From the NCBI RefSeq assembly GCF_000373365.1, contig NZ_KB891103.1:1-57328 (forward strand): a DNA stretch of 57,328 nt, written 5' to 3'. A program made the position numbers and the translations under genes. This document shows, piece by piece, positions 41,183-49,709 of the stretch (within the stretch, counting starts at the first letter, position 1; the number at the start of each line of letters is the position of its first letter). The notes beneath the pieces are model-generated. The model worked only from the letters and a program-made list of their open reading frames with translations. It was not told where the DNA came from and ran no database searches. The DNA is from Parafrankia discariae (lineage in GTDB: Bacteria > Actinomycetota > Actinomycetes > Frankiales > Frankiaceae).

Positions 41183-42874
41183 CGGCTGCTCCTCCAACGA
41201 CGCGAGGCAGGCGGAGAGGCCCGCGTGGGCCCGCTCGTCCGCCGGGTTCGCCCGCAGCAGCTCGGCGTAACCGTCCCGGGCGTTCCGGAGGTCTCCCGCG
41301 ACGAGCCGCCAGTCGGCGGCCAGGACGCCGGTGCGCGTGTCCGACGCCCGGCTCGCCCGTCGCAGGAAGTCACCCTGATCCAGCAACCACAGACGGCAGA
41401 GTTCGGTGACCCCGTGGAGTAGGGCCGGTGGGGCTGCCCACGGGCCACCCGCCCGCGCCGACGCCGGACCGTCGCCCCCGTCCGGTCGTCGGTCTTTGTG
41501 TCGCAGGCGCCAACGGATCCGGTGCGCGTCCCGGGCCAGGCCGGCGAGGTTTCCCGCCTCCACGGCGACCGGTTCTCCCAACATGCCGTCCACCCGCAGG
41601 GCCAGACCGGCGGCGAAACGATGGCCCGCCCTCGTCAGGTCCGGATGGTCGCGAACCTGGCGCAGTGCCTCGGCGACCTGCCCCCGGGCCAGCGCGAACT
41701 CGAAGTCGGCGTGCGTCCGCGCCCGCGCCGACACGACCGTCCGCGACACCCGCCAGAACTCCGCCACCTCCAGGAAGGCGACGATCCCGTGCAGCATGCC
41801 CTTCAACGGCCGCGGGTCGTCACGCCAGGGCGCGTAGCCGGTGGGGCCCGGGCGGGGTTCCAGCAGCTCAACCATGCGAAGCAGCGCGCCGAGACGCGCG
41901 TGCTGCAACTCGTGCAGCAGGGTCTCCGCGAGCCAGGTCTCGTTGTCGGGTTCGGAGAGGCTGACGGCGCCGACGGCGTCCCCGCTGGAGGCGCTGTTGA
42001 GCCGGAAACGCCCGCGGCCCGGCAGCGGGGCGAGCAGCAGGGGCGTCCTGGTCAGTACGGCGGCCTGCCGGGGGAACCGGTCGACCAGGATTTTCCAGGC
42101 GCCCGTCAGCATCGACTCCCAGCGCCGGGCCGACTCCGCGGAGAGCCGCACCGGACGCGTGGGTGCGCTGCTGTGCCGGAAGGGGTCGGCGTCCTCGAGC
42201 GGCGCCGTGAGCACGAGGCCGTTCACCGTCACCCGCAGCGTCCGGGCCGGCCGCCAGGTCTCGCTGGCCCGCGCCGCATCCGAGCACAACGGATGGTCCG
42301 GCGCGCCCCGGAGCCGACCGCGCTCGTGGTGGAGGGTCACCGCCGACCAGACGTGGCGGGTGGGCAGGTCGCCGGAGCCGACCGTCGGCAGTACCAGTAC
42401 CCGGTGCCGAACCGGGACCGGGAGGATGAAGTCCACGCCGGCCCGGACGGCCGCCGCCGCGGCCACGGTGTGCAGGTAGCCGAGATCCACCCACAGGGGC
42501 GTGTCCGAATGCGCCAGACCCAGCAGCCGACTCAGGGTCCGGGCCGCCCAGCGCCCGACGGGCGGATGCGCGAGCACGGCGTGTACCTCGTCGGGAGCCC
42601 GGTCCTCGGCCACTTCGAGCAGGTCCCACGCGACGTCGAGGGGCGGCAGGGGCCCATCGGAACCGGAGGCCGCGCGTCCGTGGTCGAGCAGGGCCCGCAG
42701 CAGCAGGCGGCGCCGGTTCTGCTCCGAGCGCCAGAGAACGCGGCTGGCCTCGCCCTGATCCGTTCCCGCGGCGAGGGAGTCGAACGCCCGGGCGGAAAGG
42801 CGCAGTACCGGAGGCGAGCCTCTCGCCGGAGACCGACGGATGTCTCCCGCGTCGGACGACGTCCCGTTCGTCAC
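41108..42874 (-). CDS. HExxH-motif putative peptide-modifying enzyme
   Basis: 588-aa protein of the stand-alone HExxH peptide-modification family (alpha-ketoglutarate/HExxH-type peptide beta-hydroxylases). The metal motif is H321-E-L-Q-H325 in AETLLHELQHARLGALLRM, preceded by the family strand GAVSLSEPDNETW. The N-terminal part has LRLSARAFDSLAAG and a run of Leu-rich helices; the C-terminal part is helical, ending in TPR-like GYAELLRANPADERAHAGLS. Members accompany FxSxx-COOH precursor peptides. The GTG start overlaps the stop of a 58-aa peptide gene (GTGA), which makes that peptide its probable substrate. It is convergent with the FxsT-like gene, with only 24 bp between stops. Confidence 0.82.
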   Translation of the reverse strand: MTNGTSSDAGDIRRSPARGSPPVLRLSARAFDSLAAGTDQGEASRVLWRSEQNRRRLLLRALLDHGRAASGSDGPLPPLDVAWDLLEVAEDRAPDEVHAVLAHPPVGRWAARTLSRLLGLAHSDTPLWVDLGYLHTVAAAAAVRAGVDFILPVPVRHRVLVLPTVGSGDLPTRHVWSAVTLHHERGRLRGAPDHPLCSDAARASETWRPARTLRVTVNGLVLTAPLEDADPFRHSSAPTRPVRLSAESARRWESMLTGAWKILVDRFPRQAAVLTRTPLLLAPLPGRGRFRLNSASSGDAVGAVSLSEPDNETWLAETLLHELQHARLGALLRMVELLEPRPGPTGYAPWRDDPRPLKGMLHGIVAFLEVAEFWRVSRTVVSARARTHADFEFALARGQVAEALRQVRDHPDLTRAGHRFAAGLALRVDGMLGEPVAVEAGNLAGLARDAHRIRWRLRHKDRRPDGGDGPASARAGGPWAAPPALLHGVTELCRLWLLDQGDFLRRASRASDTRTGVLAADWRLVAGDLRNARDGYAELLRANPADERAHAGLSACLASLEEQPAPCRDDAVVRPGTGLTDRGADRSG

Positions 42875-43047
42875 AACAGCGGGTTTCGGATTCCCCCGAT
42901 CAGCCGGCTGTCCGGATCGTCGATCCCGGAGAGGACGCGGCGCAGTCCTTCGGTCATCTCGCTGTCATCGCGATGGCGCAGATCGCGGAGGCCGAGAGCC
43001 ATGAGATCCGTGGATGACCACTCAATGTCGGCCGGACTTTGTGTCAT
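42871..43047 (-). CDS. Candidate 58-aa precursor peptide for the HExxH enzyme
   Basis: Small protein of 58 residues. The N-terminal and central parts (SSTDLMALGLRDLRHRDDS, then TEGLRRVLSGIDDP) look like the leader region of FxSxx-COOH peptides, but the C-terminus is LIGGIRNPLL instead of F-x-S-x-x. The ATG at 43045-43047 has AGAGGAG ten bases upstream; a longer frame to 43209 lacks support. The stop overlaps the HExxH gene start (GTGA), so peptide and enzyme are translationally coupled. Possible modification sites in the last ten residues include N55 and R54. It could instead be a small regulatory partner; the precursor role is inferred from position and leader similarity. Confidence 0.65.
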   Translation of the reverse strand: MTQSPADIEWSSTDLMALGLRDLRHRDDSEMTEGLRRVLSGIDDPDSRLIGGIRNPLL

Positions 43048-43522
43048 CGACGCCGAGCTCCTCTCAGGCGCGACCACCCGAAGCCAGGGTGGCGCGTGAT
43101 GCCCGCGACGGCACCGCTGGACGCCGACGCACAAGCGGATTCGCTGCGAGAAGTGTCGCACGCCGTACCCGCGGACGCCGCTGATTCCCGCCCTCGGACA
43201 AACAGGCACCGAGATTTACGGACGGCCCGGAAACCGAGACGGGAATTACTGCTGTCGAGCAATCCCGGGAAGGTCGTGGCGGATGCGGCGGCTCCCAGGT
43301 CGGCGGAGACCGGGGCTACGGGAAGCCAGGGACGCCACCGAGGGACGGAGCGGCCGAGCGGCAGGCCGGCCGGGGAGCCGGGGCGGCGGCGGAGACCGCC
43401 GGGAGACGGAGCGGCACGGAGCGGCGCAGACCCGGACCTGCCGGCGGCCGGGGCGGCGAGCCTCCGGTGACCGGTGCGGCGTGCCCGGCGGACCGGGCTG
43501 CCGCACGCCATACGCTCGACGG
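43048..43522. other. 475-bp gap between peptide gene and DUF2599 gene
   Basis: No supported gene. A plus-strand frame from 43099 to 43470 is open but Arg/Pro-rich with no family features. The right end carries TACGCT (43511-43516) 7 bp before the ATG of the next gene, a probable leaderless promoter. Confidence 0.4.
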
Positions 43523-44233
43523 ATGACGGAGCAGCGGCGGTCGCGGGGCGCCCTCGCCGGTGGGGTCGGGGTCCTGGTCGCCGTCGCTCTCGGGCTGGCG
43601 GCCGTCAACGGCTCCGACGAGGCCACGGAACCCGACGCCGGGACGGACCGGGGCCGGGCGACATCGACCGGCACTCCCGCCAACGGTGACGCCGCCTCCG
43701 GCTCCGCCACTCCCGACCCTGGCGAGGCCACTGCCGGAGCCGCTCCCGACGCCGCGGCGGGGGCACCCGGTGGCGCTGACGGTGCCCGGTCGGCCGCGGG
43801 GGCGCCGTACTGCGGTTCGAGCCGCTACGTCGAGGAAATCACCCTGCAGCGATGGGCGGGCGGTGACTTCCGTATCTCCGTGTGGCCCACCGAGGACGCC
43901 CGGCACGCCGACGACCGGGACGGCGCGAGTGCCGAGATCTGGCAGGCCGTCCAGGGCTGTGTCGGCGCGGTGGACCCGGCGGTCGCGGAGAGCCTGCAGG
44001 ACCAGCTGCGCTGTCACGAGTCCCTCGCCCTGGTCCCGGGCCGCGGCGGCGAGGAGTACGCCACCGGCGACAGCTTCGACGTGGAGAGCTGGCGGCCGAC
44101 CCCCGGGCGCCGCCGCTGGATCTCGACCCGTTGCGGCAACACCCTCGGCACCGACCCGACCAGCGCTCCCCTACCCGCCGAACGCCCGGACGGCATCCCC
44201 CCGCAACACCGGACCTCCGGAGAACACGCCTGA
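43523..44233 (+). CDS. Membrane-anchored or secreted DUF2599-like protein
   Basis: 236-aa protein. Residues 10-28 are a hydrophobic signal or anchor (ALAGGVGVLVAVALGLA), followed by a 65-residue Ala/Gly/Thr/Asp-rich spacer. The C-terminal 130 residues form a Cys-containing domain I match to DUF2599: PYCGSSRYVEEITLQRW, RISVWPTEDAR, AEIWQAVQGCVG, LRCHESLALV, DSFDVESWRPTPG and STRCGNTLGTDP. Four Cys are positioned for disulfides outside the membrane. Function unknown. The ATG lies 7 bp after TACGCT, suggesting leaderless expression. Confidence 0.7.
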   Translation: MTEQRRSRGALAGGVGVLVAVALGLAAVNGSDEATEPDAGTDRGRATSTGTPANGDAASGSATPDPGEATAGAAPDAAAGAPGGADGARSAAGAPYCGSSRYVEEITLQRWAGGDFRISVWPTEDARHADDRDGASAEIWQAVQGCVGAVDPAVAESLQDQLRCHESLALVPGRGGEEYATGDSFDVESWRPTPGRRRWISTRCGNTLGTDPTSAPLPAERPDGIPPQHRTSGEHA

Positions 44234-44380
44234 CCCGAACTGTGGCGGTCCGGTGTCACCATGGACTCACTCAACCGCCGCACATCGGATACGTCCGCCA
44301 GGGCCCCGCCTATTTCGATTTATTGGTTGCTTGAATTGGTTGGGGTGAAGGTGGGGTGTGGAAGGCTCGGGAGGTTTGGG

Positions 44381-45487
44381 ATGGGGTTTTTGACGGTGGC
44401 TCGGCGGGTGGTTCCTGCGGATGTGTGGCTGGGGCGGGAGCGGGTGATGGTGCCGGCGCGGTCCTTCTGGCGGCGGGTGTGGGAGCGTCGGGGGATCGAC
44501 ATCACCGCGTCGATGGCCGCGGCGCCGTGTCTGGTCGTGGCCCCGCATCCCGACGACGAGACCCTGGGCTGCGCGGTGGCCATCCTGCGTAAACGCGCGG
44601 CCGGGACGCCGGTGACCGTCGTGGTGGTGAGCGACGGGGCCCGTGGCGGATCGGCGGCAGGCACGCCCGCGGAGCTCGCCGAGGTGCGCCGGGGTGAGGC
44701 GCGGCGGGCCTGCGCTCGGCTCGGAGTCGCCGAGACTGATGTGATCTTCCTGGGATTCCCGGACTCCGAGCTGTCCGGGTGCGTCGACAGCGTCGCGGCC
44801 CGGATCGGCGAGGTGATCAGCGCCCGGTCCCCCGCGCAGATCCTGGCACCGGCCTCGTGCGAGGGACATCCCGACCACGATGCCACCCACGAGGCGGTGC
44901 GCCGCGCGGTGCGGGCGGGCGGCTTCGGCGGGGAGGTCCTCGAATACACCGTGTGGCTGTGGACCCACTGGCCGTGGACCCTCGGCCATGGGACGGAGAA
45001 CTGGTCGGCACGGCGGCTCCTGCTGGCACCGGTCCAGCGAGTGCGTGAGCGGCGCCCGCTCCTGGTGGACGCCCGTGGCCTGCGGGAACGGCAGAAGCTC
45101 GCCCTCTCCGCGCACGTCACGCAGGTCGGGCCCGGCGCGGCGGGCGGGCGGCGCCCGGGTCCGGGGGCGCCGCTCACCGGGTCCCTGCTGGCGACCTTGG
45201 AGAGTCGGTACGAGATCTATATGGCGGCCGACGGTCTGCGGCACCTCGATTTCGACCGTCCATGGCGGGCGGGCGAGGCTCCGGGCACGGCGCGGCCGCG
45301 TCTCCCGCCGCCGGGTCCCGGAGGGGCCCGTGGTCCGAACCGTGATCCGAGTCGTGATCACGCCCCTTCTCCTGCTCCCACGTCTGTTCCCAGCCCGGCT
45401 GTCCCTCCCGGCCCGGCCGCCGGCCTTCCTGATCTCGGATCGAGGTCCGGTTCCGGTTCCAGTTCTGGGGATGGATCTGGCCCATGA
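44381..45487 (+). CDS. PIG-L (LmbE-like) N-deacetylase
   Basis: Zinc-dependent deacetylase, 368 aa. The metal motif is APHPDDETLGC (H56, D58, D59) with a third ligand region EGHPDHDATH (H163, H166). The family includes N-acetylglucosaminyl-inositol deacetylases such as MshB, and glycolipid or natural-product deacetylases. I chose the ATG at 44381 because GGGAGG precedes it; the frame extends to 44261 without support. An AT-rich stretch at 44311-44346 may be its promoter. The last 65 residues are low complexity and overlap the convergent glycosyltransferase gene by 314 bp. Confidence 0.85.
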   Translation: MGFLTVARRVVPADVWLGRERVMVPARSFWRRVWERRGIDITASMAAAPCLVVAPHPDDETLGCAVAILRKRAAGTPVTVVVVSDGARGGSAAGTPAELAEVRRGEARRACARLGVAETDVIFLGFPDSELSGCVDSVAARIGEVISARSPAQILAPASCEGHPDHDATHEAVRRAVRAGGFGGEVLEYTVWLWTHWPWTLGHGTENWSARRLLLAPVQRVRERRPLLVDARGLRERQKLALSAHVTQVGPGAAGGRRPGPGAPLTGSLLATLESRYEIYMAADGLRHLDFDRPWRAGEAPGTARPRLPPPGPGGARGPNRDPSRDHAPSPAPTSVPSPAVPPGPAAGLPDLGSRSGSGSSSGDGSGP

Positions 45488-46742
45488 TCCGGTCCCGGAC
45501 GCGGATCCGATCGTTGAACTCGACGATTCCCCGCAGGTAGGCCGCCTCCTTCCGGCGGGCGATGGCCTGCGGGTCGAGCTCGGCGATCCCCAGTCGCCCA
45601 CGCTCCCCGACGGCGGCCGCCCGGCCGGCGTCGAGGAGGAAGGGAGCCAGCGCGCCGGCGAGCGCGCCCGGGTCACCGGTCTCCACCACGCTGCCCGCCC
45701 CCCAGCGCTGCACGAAGGGAGCGATCCCGGTCCGCGTCGTCACGACCACCGGGCGTCCGGCCGCCATCGCCTCGGCCGCGACGATCGAGAAGCTCTCGAA
45801 CCGACTCGGCACGGCCACCACCCGGGCGTCGCGATAGACGTCGCGGACCGCACGCCCCGCCAGGTGCCCGCCGAACTCGACGTCGAGACGCAGCTCGCGG
45901 GCCCGACGGGCCAGCCAGGTACCCGACGGCACGCCCTCGATCACGCCTGCCGAGCGCCCGACGACCGCCAGCCGGTGGGCGACGCCGGCCGCGCGCAGCC
46001 GCGCTGACGCCTCGAGCAGGACGTCCACCCCCTTGTACGGTTCGAGCCGGCCCACCACCGCGATGGTCGGCTCGGTGCCGCGCGCGTCCGGGATGTCTCG
46101 CCACGGGCCGGCGTCGAAGAGGTTCGGGATCACCTCGACCTCGCGGTCGCCGAGCCAGCCGTCGCGCCGCAGCTCGTCCACAAGAAGTTGCGACGGGGAC
46201 GTGACGACGGCGGCCAGTCGCGCGGACGCGCGGTCCAGCCGATCCGCCAGCTGGCCGCGCACACCCACCGGCTGTCCGGCCATCCGGACTGTGAGCATCG
46301 TCGGGCAGTGCAGGTGGATCGCCAGCGGACGGGTGCGGCAGAGGGCCTCGATCAGCCCGCGCGTCTCGCCGTCCTGCGTCTCGATCACGTCGGGGCGCAG
46401 GCCGATCTGGCGTATCCAGGTGCTGTAGGAGAGCGTGAGGCTCGCCCGCAGCGCCAGCGAGTCGCGCGGATGGAGCGGCCCCCGCAGCCGCGAGCCGAAC
46501 CCGCCCAGCGCCCGGGTGATCGGAACCTGCAACCGCGGACGTCGGTGCACGTGTACCCCGCGCTCCACGGTGTCGGTGAACTGGCGGCCCTGGGCACAGA
46601 GGACGTGGACGTTGTGCCCGAGTCCCACCAGCGCCGCCGCGAGTGTGGCGGTGTAGGTACCCGCGCCGTCCCAGACGATGGGCGGGTACTGCTCGCACAA
46701 AAAAAGGACGGATAACGCGCGGAAAGTTCCGAGAAGGCCCAT
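45174..46742 (-). CDS. GT4 family glycosyltransferase
   Basis: GT-B fold glycosyltransferase of family 4. The N-terminus LFLCEQYPPIVWDGAGTYTATLAAAL binds the acceptor. The donor site includes VVGRLEPYKGVDVLLEA, VAVPSRFESFSIVAAEAMAAGRPVV (E-x7-E motif). The catalytic core ends near GIVEFNDRIRVRD; about 100 further residues are Arg/Asp/Pro-rich and are read antisense to the PIG-L tail. I prefer the ATG at 46740-46742, with GGGGAG close upstream, over a TTG at 46766. Paired with a PIG-L deacetylase it recalls MshA/MshB of mycothiol synthesis, but the convergent order and sequence do not prove that; a glycolipid or surface glycan role is equally possible. Confidence 0.83.
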   Translation of the reverse strand: MGLLGTFRALSVLFLCEQYPPIVWDGAGTYTATLAAALVGLGHNVHVLCAQGRQFTDTVERGVHVHRRPRLQVPITRALGGFGSRLRGPLHPRDSLALRASLTLSYSTWIRQIGLRPDVIETQDGETRGLIEALCRTRPLAIHLHCPTMLTVRMAGQPVGVRGQLADRLDRASARLAAVVTSPSQLLVDELRRDGWLGDREVEVIPNLFDAGPWRDIPDARGTEPTIAVVGRLEPYKGVDVLLEASARLRAAGVAHRLAVVGRSAGVIEGVPSGTWLARRARELRLDVEFGGHLAGRAVRDVYRDARVVAVPSRFESFSIVAAEAMAAGRPVVVTTRTGIAPFVQRWGAGSVVETGDPGALAGALAPFLLDAGRAAAVGERGRLGIAELDPQAIARRKEAAYLRGIVEFNDRIRVRDRIMGQIHPQNWNRNRTSIRDQEGRRPGREGQPGWEQTWEQEKGRDHDSDHGSDHGPLRDPAAGDAAAPCPEPRPPAMDGRNRGAADRRPPYRSRTDSPRSPAGTR

Positions 46743-46944
46743 AGCTCCCCAGATCCCACCCTTCAACGAAGGTGGTTAAATTAAGTCAGCGCACATACGT
46801 TACGGCCGGCGACCTTGGCGGGAGCGGCTGACGTATCGGATTCGTCACCAGCGTTAACCGCCATCCGAATTTCGGTACCGGCCGTCACCAATCTTCGTTA
46901 CGCACGGAATGCCGCCGGTTCGCGCGGAATGACCACCGCGGGTG

Positions 46945-49224
46945 TCAGTGGGCGGCGATGCCGGTCAGCGAGACGTCCAGGGTGGGTTTCGCGTTGGCCG
47001 GGAGCCACTGGTCGGCGTCGTCGGGGCCGCTCCCGGCACGGTTCTGGGGACCGTTCGCGGGACCGCCGCCGGTGTCCGTGGGCAGCCGGCGCCAGCCCAG
47101 CCCGGGGGCGAGCAGGGAGAGGTCGCCCCCGGGGCGGCGCACCAGGGGGAACCGGTCCTCCCAACCCGCGCTCGCCGGGCCGGTACCGTCGGCGAACCCG
47201 ACCACGAGCTCGGCCGGCAGCGACGCGCCGGCGGTTCCGACCTCATCCGGCCCGGTGCCGCTACCGGTGGTGAGCACGAACGTGTGCGTGACCGTCGCGG
47301 GGCCGTCCCGGCGGACGGCTGTCGGCAGCGTACGGGCCTGCCCGCCGAGGCGGACGTACAGCCGGGCCTCCCCCGGCCCCGCTGGTGCCGGCGCGGCGGC
47401 GCCAGGGATCCGTACCCGCACGCGGATCTCGACGCGGCTCCCGGTGACCTGCCTCAGCGGCACGAAGGACCCCCGGAAGCTGCCCGGGACCGCCGGGTCG
47501 GCGATCTCGTCCGGCCGTAGGCGGAACATCGCCCGGCCCGGCACCCGGTCCGGCAGCGCGGCCGAACCGGGCCCGATGTCCGCCGCGAAGACGACGGGTC
47601 CGTCGAGGTCGGGCGAGTTCCGCAGCGAGTGGTAGGGGACCTGCGTGTAGCGGCTCGGGACCGTCGGCGTCACCAGCACCACGGCCGGCCCGCCCAGGTC
47701 GTCCGGGAGCAGTGCCGCCAGGAACTCGTTGCCCTCGTTGACCCCGTGCTGCACGTCGATCCGGGGCTGCAGGGTCGGCACCGTGATCGCGACGAGCCCG
47801 GCGACGGCGAGCGCCGCAGCCCCCGGACGGACCATGCGCCAGGCCAGGCCGCGCGTGGTACCCGGCACGGATGCCCCCGGGCGGCGGAACAGCGACCCCT
47901 GCGTCGGGAGGAGCGTCCACAGCCATCGGGCGCCGTCGGCCGCGAGGATGACGACCGGGGTGAACGCGGCCAGGTGGTAGTGCGGGCCGAGGCCGTCGCG
48001 CAGGCCCGGCATCGCGAACGCGGACCCCCACCAGAACGTGTAGCCGGCCAGCACCGCGCCCGTCGTCGCGATGAGGAACAGGCGCTCGAGCCGCCGCCGC
48101 GGCGCCAGAACGCCCACGACGGCCAGCGCGATCAGCGCGGCGCCGCCGAAGAACCAGCTCGGCGCCACCTCGAGGGTCTCCTGGAGGGCGTCGAGCGCCA
48201 GCCGGCGGGTGAACAGGAAACTCGACTCGGACGGCAGGATCCGGCGCGGGCCGAAACCGAATCGGTCCAGTGGATCGGAGGCCGACAGTGGCATCCGCAG
48301 GGGCGATCCGGTGACATACCAGCAGTAGGCGAGCAGGACGACGAGCAACGGCAGCGCGCCGACCACCGCCCAGCCCGAACGCCGCAGCAGCGTCCCGAGC
48401 TCGCGCCGTCGCCGCCCAGCCGCGAGCACGACCACGGGAAGGACCACGAGCACGACGTCGAACGGCCGGATCAGCAGCACCAGCCCGACGCCCGCTCCGC
48501 CGCCGATCAGGGCGGCCCGCGCCCCCGTCCGCGCACCGCGCAGCAGCTCCGCGCTGGCCAGGACGAGTACGGCCGCGCCCGGGGCGTAGGCGAGCGGAAG
48601 GGCCGTGTGCAGGAGGACCAGCGGCGAGAGCGCGACGCCCGCAGCGGCGGCCACCGCGCTCCAGTCGTGGTCGAAGAGCTCGCGGGCGAGGCGGTACGTC
48701 CCGACGACCCAGACCCCGGCGGCGGCGGCTGGCGCCACGGTCATCGTGCCGAACAGCGCCTGGGACAGGGCGAGTAACGCCGGCCAGCCGGGCAGGTACT
48801 TGGTGAACACCCGGCCGTCGTGCACACCCGTCAGCCACGGCCGGAAGAACGGTTCGACGGCGCTCGCGTCCAGGGTCAGCCGTCCCTCGAGCAGCATCCG
48901 CGCCTGGAGGATGTACGCGGCCTCGTCCGCGTCACCGGAGCCATCCGGGTAGAGCGTGGCCCGCAGGACCAGGCTCGCGACGAAGGACAGGAGCGCGACC
49001 ACCGCGACGACGCCGGCCGGCGACCGGAAGCGGAACGACCGGACCCGCCGGAACAGCCGCAACGGCCAGACCCGCGGGACTGTGGGCGTGCCCGGTCCGG
49101 CCGGCTCCGTGGGACCGGCGCCGCCGGCCAGGTCGGCGGGTGCGTCCGGGAGCGTCCCGGCGGTGCTGTCCGCCGTGGCAGGACCACCACCGGTCGACGC
49201 GCCGACCGGGGAGTCGACAGTCAT
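46945..49224 (-). CDS. Polytopic membrane glycosyltransferase-like protein (ArnT/PMT type)
   Basis: 759-aa integral membrane protein. After a cytosolic Ala/Gly/Pro-rich N-terminus (1-65) about ten hydrophobic segments follow (first VVAVVALLSFVASLVL). The first outside loop has GDADEAAYILQARML, the Asp-containing motif of GT-C lipid-linked glycosyltransferases. A soluble, presumably outside domain (about 500-759) follows the last membrane helix and has beta-rich sequence without known motif. It probably transfers a sugar from a polyprenyl-phosphate carrier to an envelope acceptor. The ATG at 49222-49224 lacks a ribosome site. It and the GT4 gene run in the same direction, 202 bp apart. Confidence 0.75.
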   Translation of the reverse strand: MTVDSPVGASTGGGPATADSTAGTLPDAPADLAGGAGPTEPAGPGTPTVPRVWPLRLFRRVRSFRFRSPAGVVAVVALLSFVASLVLRATLYPDGSGDADEAAYILQARMLLEGRLTLDASAVEPFFRPWLTGVHDGRVFTKYLPGWPALLALSQALFGTMTVAPAAAAGVWVVGTYRLARELFDHDWSAVAAAAGVALSPLVLLHTALPLAYAPGAAVLVLASAELLRGARTGARAALIGGGAGVGLVLLIRPFDVVLVVLPVVVLAAGRRRRELGTLLRRSGWAVVGALPLLVVLLAYCWYVTGSPLRMPLSASDPLDRFGFGPRRILPSESSFLFTRRLALDALQETLEVAPSWFFGGAALIALAVVGVLAPRRRLERLFLIATTGAVLAGYTFWWGSAFAMPGLRDGLGPHYHLAAFTPVVILAADGARWLWTLLPTQGSLFRRPGASVPGTTRGLAWRMVRPGAAALAVAGLVAITVPTLQPRIDVQHGVNEGNEFLAALLPDDLGGPAVVLVTPTVPSRYTQVPYHSLRNSPDLDGPVVFAADIGPGSAALPDRVPGRAMFRLRPDEIADPAVPGSFRGSFVPLRQVTGSRVEIRVRVRIPGAAAPAPAGPGEARLYVRLGGQARTLPTAVRRDGPATVTHTFVLTTGSGTGPDEVGTAGASLPAELVVGFADGTGPASAGWEDRFPLVRRPGGDLSLLAPGLGWRRLPTDTGGGPANGPQNRAGSGPDDADQWLPANAKPTLDVSLTGIAAH

Positions 49225-49709
49225 CGGCGGCGGCGGCGGGGGGCGGCGGCGGCGGCCGTCATGGTCGCGCCGTGATCCGGCGCGGCGCGTTCCCGGTCAT
49301 CCGTGTCAGCCCCATCCAACCTCGATCGCATCATTCATCCGCGATCTGTCGATCACACCGAATATGCCGTCCGCAGCGCCTGAAATGATAAGAAACCACT
49401 CTGGGACGGTCGAAACCGGGGTTCGGGGCTCGGCACCGCGCGTCCGTCGGGGTACCCCGACGGACGTCGCGACCCGGCGGACATGGGCAGCCCGACGAAG
49501 GGGTCTGACAGGACCTGGGTGGCTCGGCAGCGACGGACGGGCGACGGGACGTGGTGGGCCCGCGGAGATGGTGGCCGACAGACCTGGAGGCCGACAGGCA
49601 CGGGTCGGCCGACGGACACGGGTGGCACGGTCGCCGTGGCGCCCCGGTCACCGTCCGGCTGACAGCCTGGACCGCCCGCCCTGCCCGCCCCGGTGGCCCC
49701 GGTCTCAGA
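49225..49709. other. 485-bp gap without a convincing gene
   Basis: Between the membrane glycosyltransferase start and the second lipoprotein stop. The left end has a run of GGC trinucleotides (about 49226-49256). An AT-richer patch at 49350-49400 may hold the glycosyltransferase promoter. Open frames here have no recognisable features. Confidence 0.4.

Noticed and set aside
42871-43047. A standard FxSxx-COOH precursor
   Set aside because: The C-terminus is NPLL and lacks F-x-S-x-x, and no radical SAM gene is in the window; I keep it only as a related candidate.
43099-43470. Small plus-strand gene between the peptide and DUF2599 genes
   Set aside because: No ribosome site or -10 box, and composition becomes a monotonous Arg/Gly/Pro run.
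45174-46742. Assignment of the GT4 and PIG-L genes as mycothiol MshA and MshB
   Set aside because: Family-level similarity only; the convergent order, the long tails and the neighbouring membrane glycosyltransferase fit envelope or glycolipid work as well.
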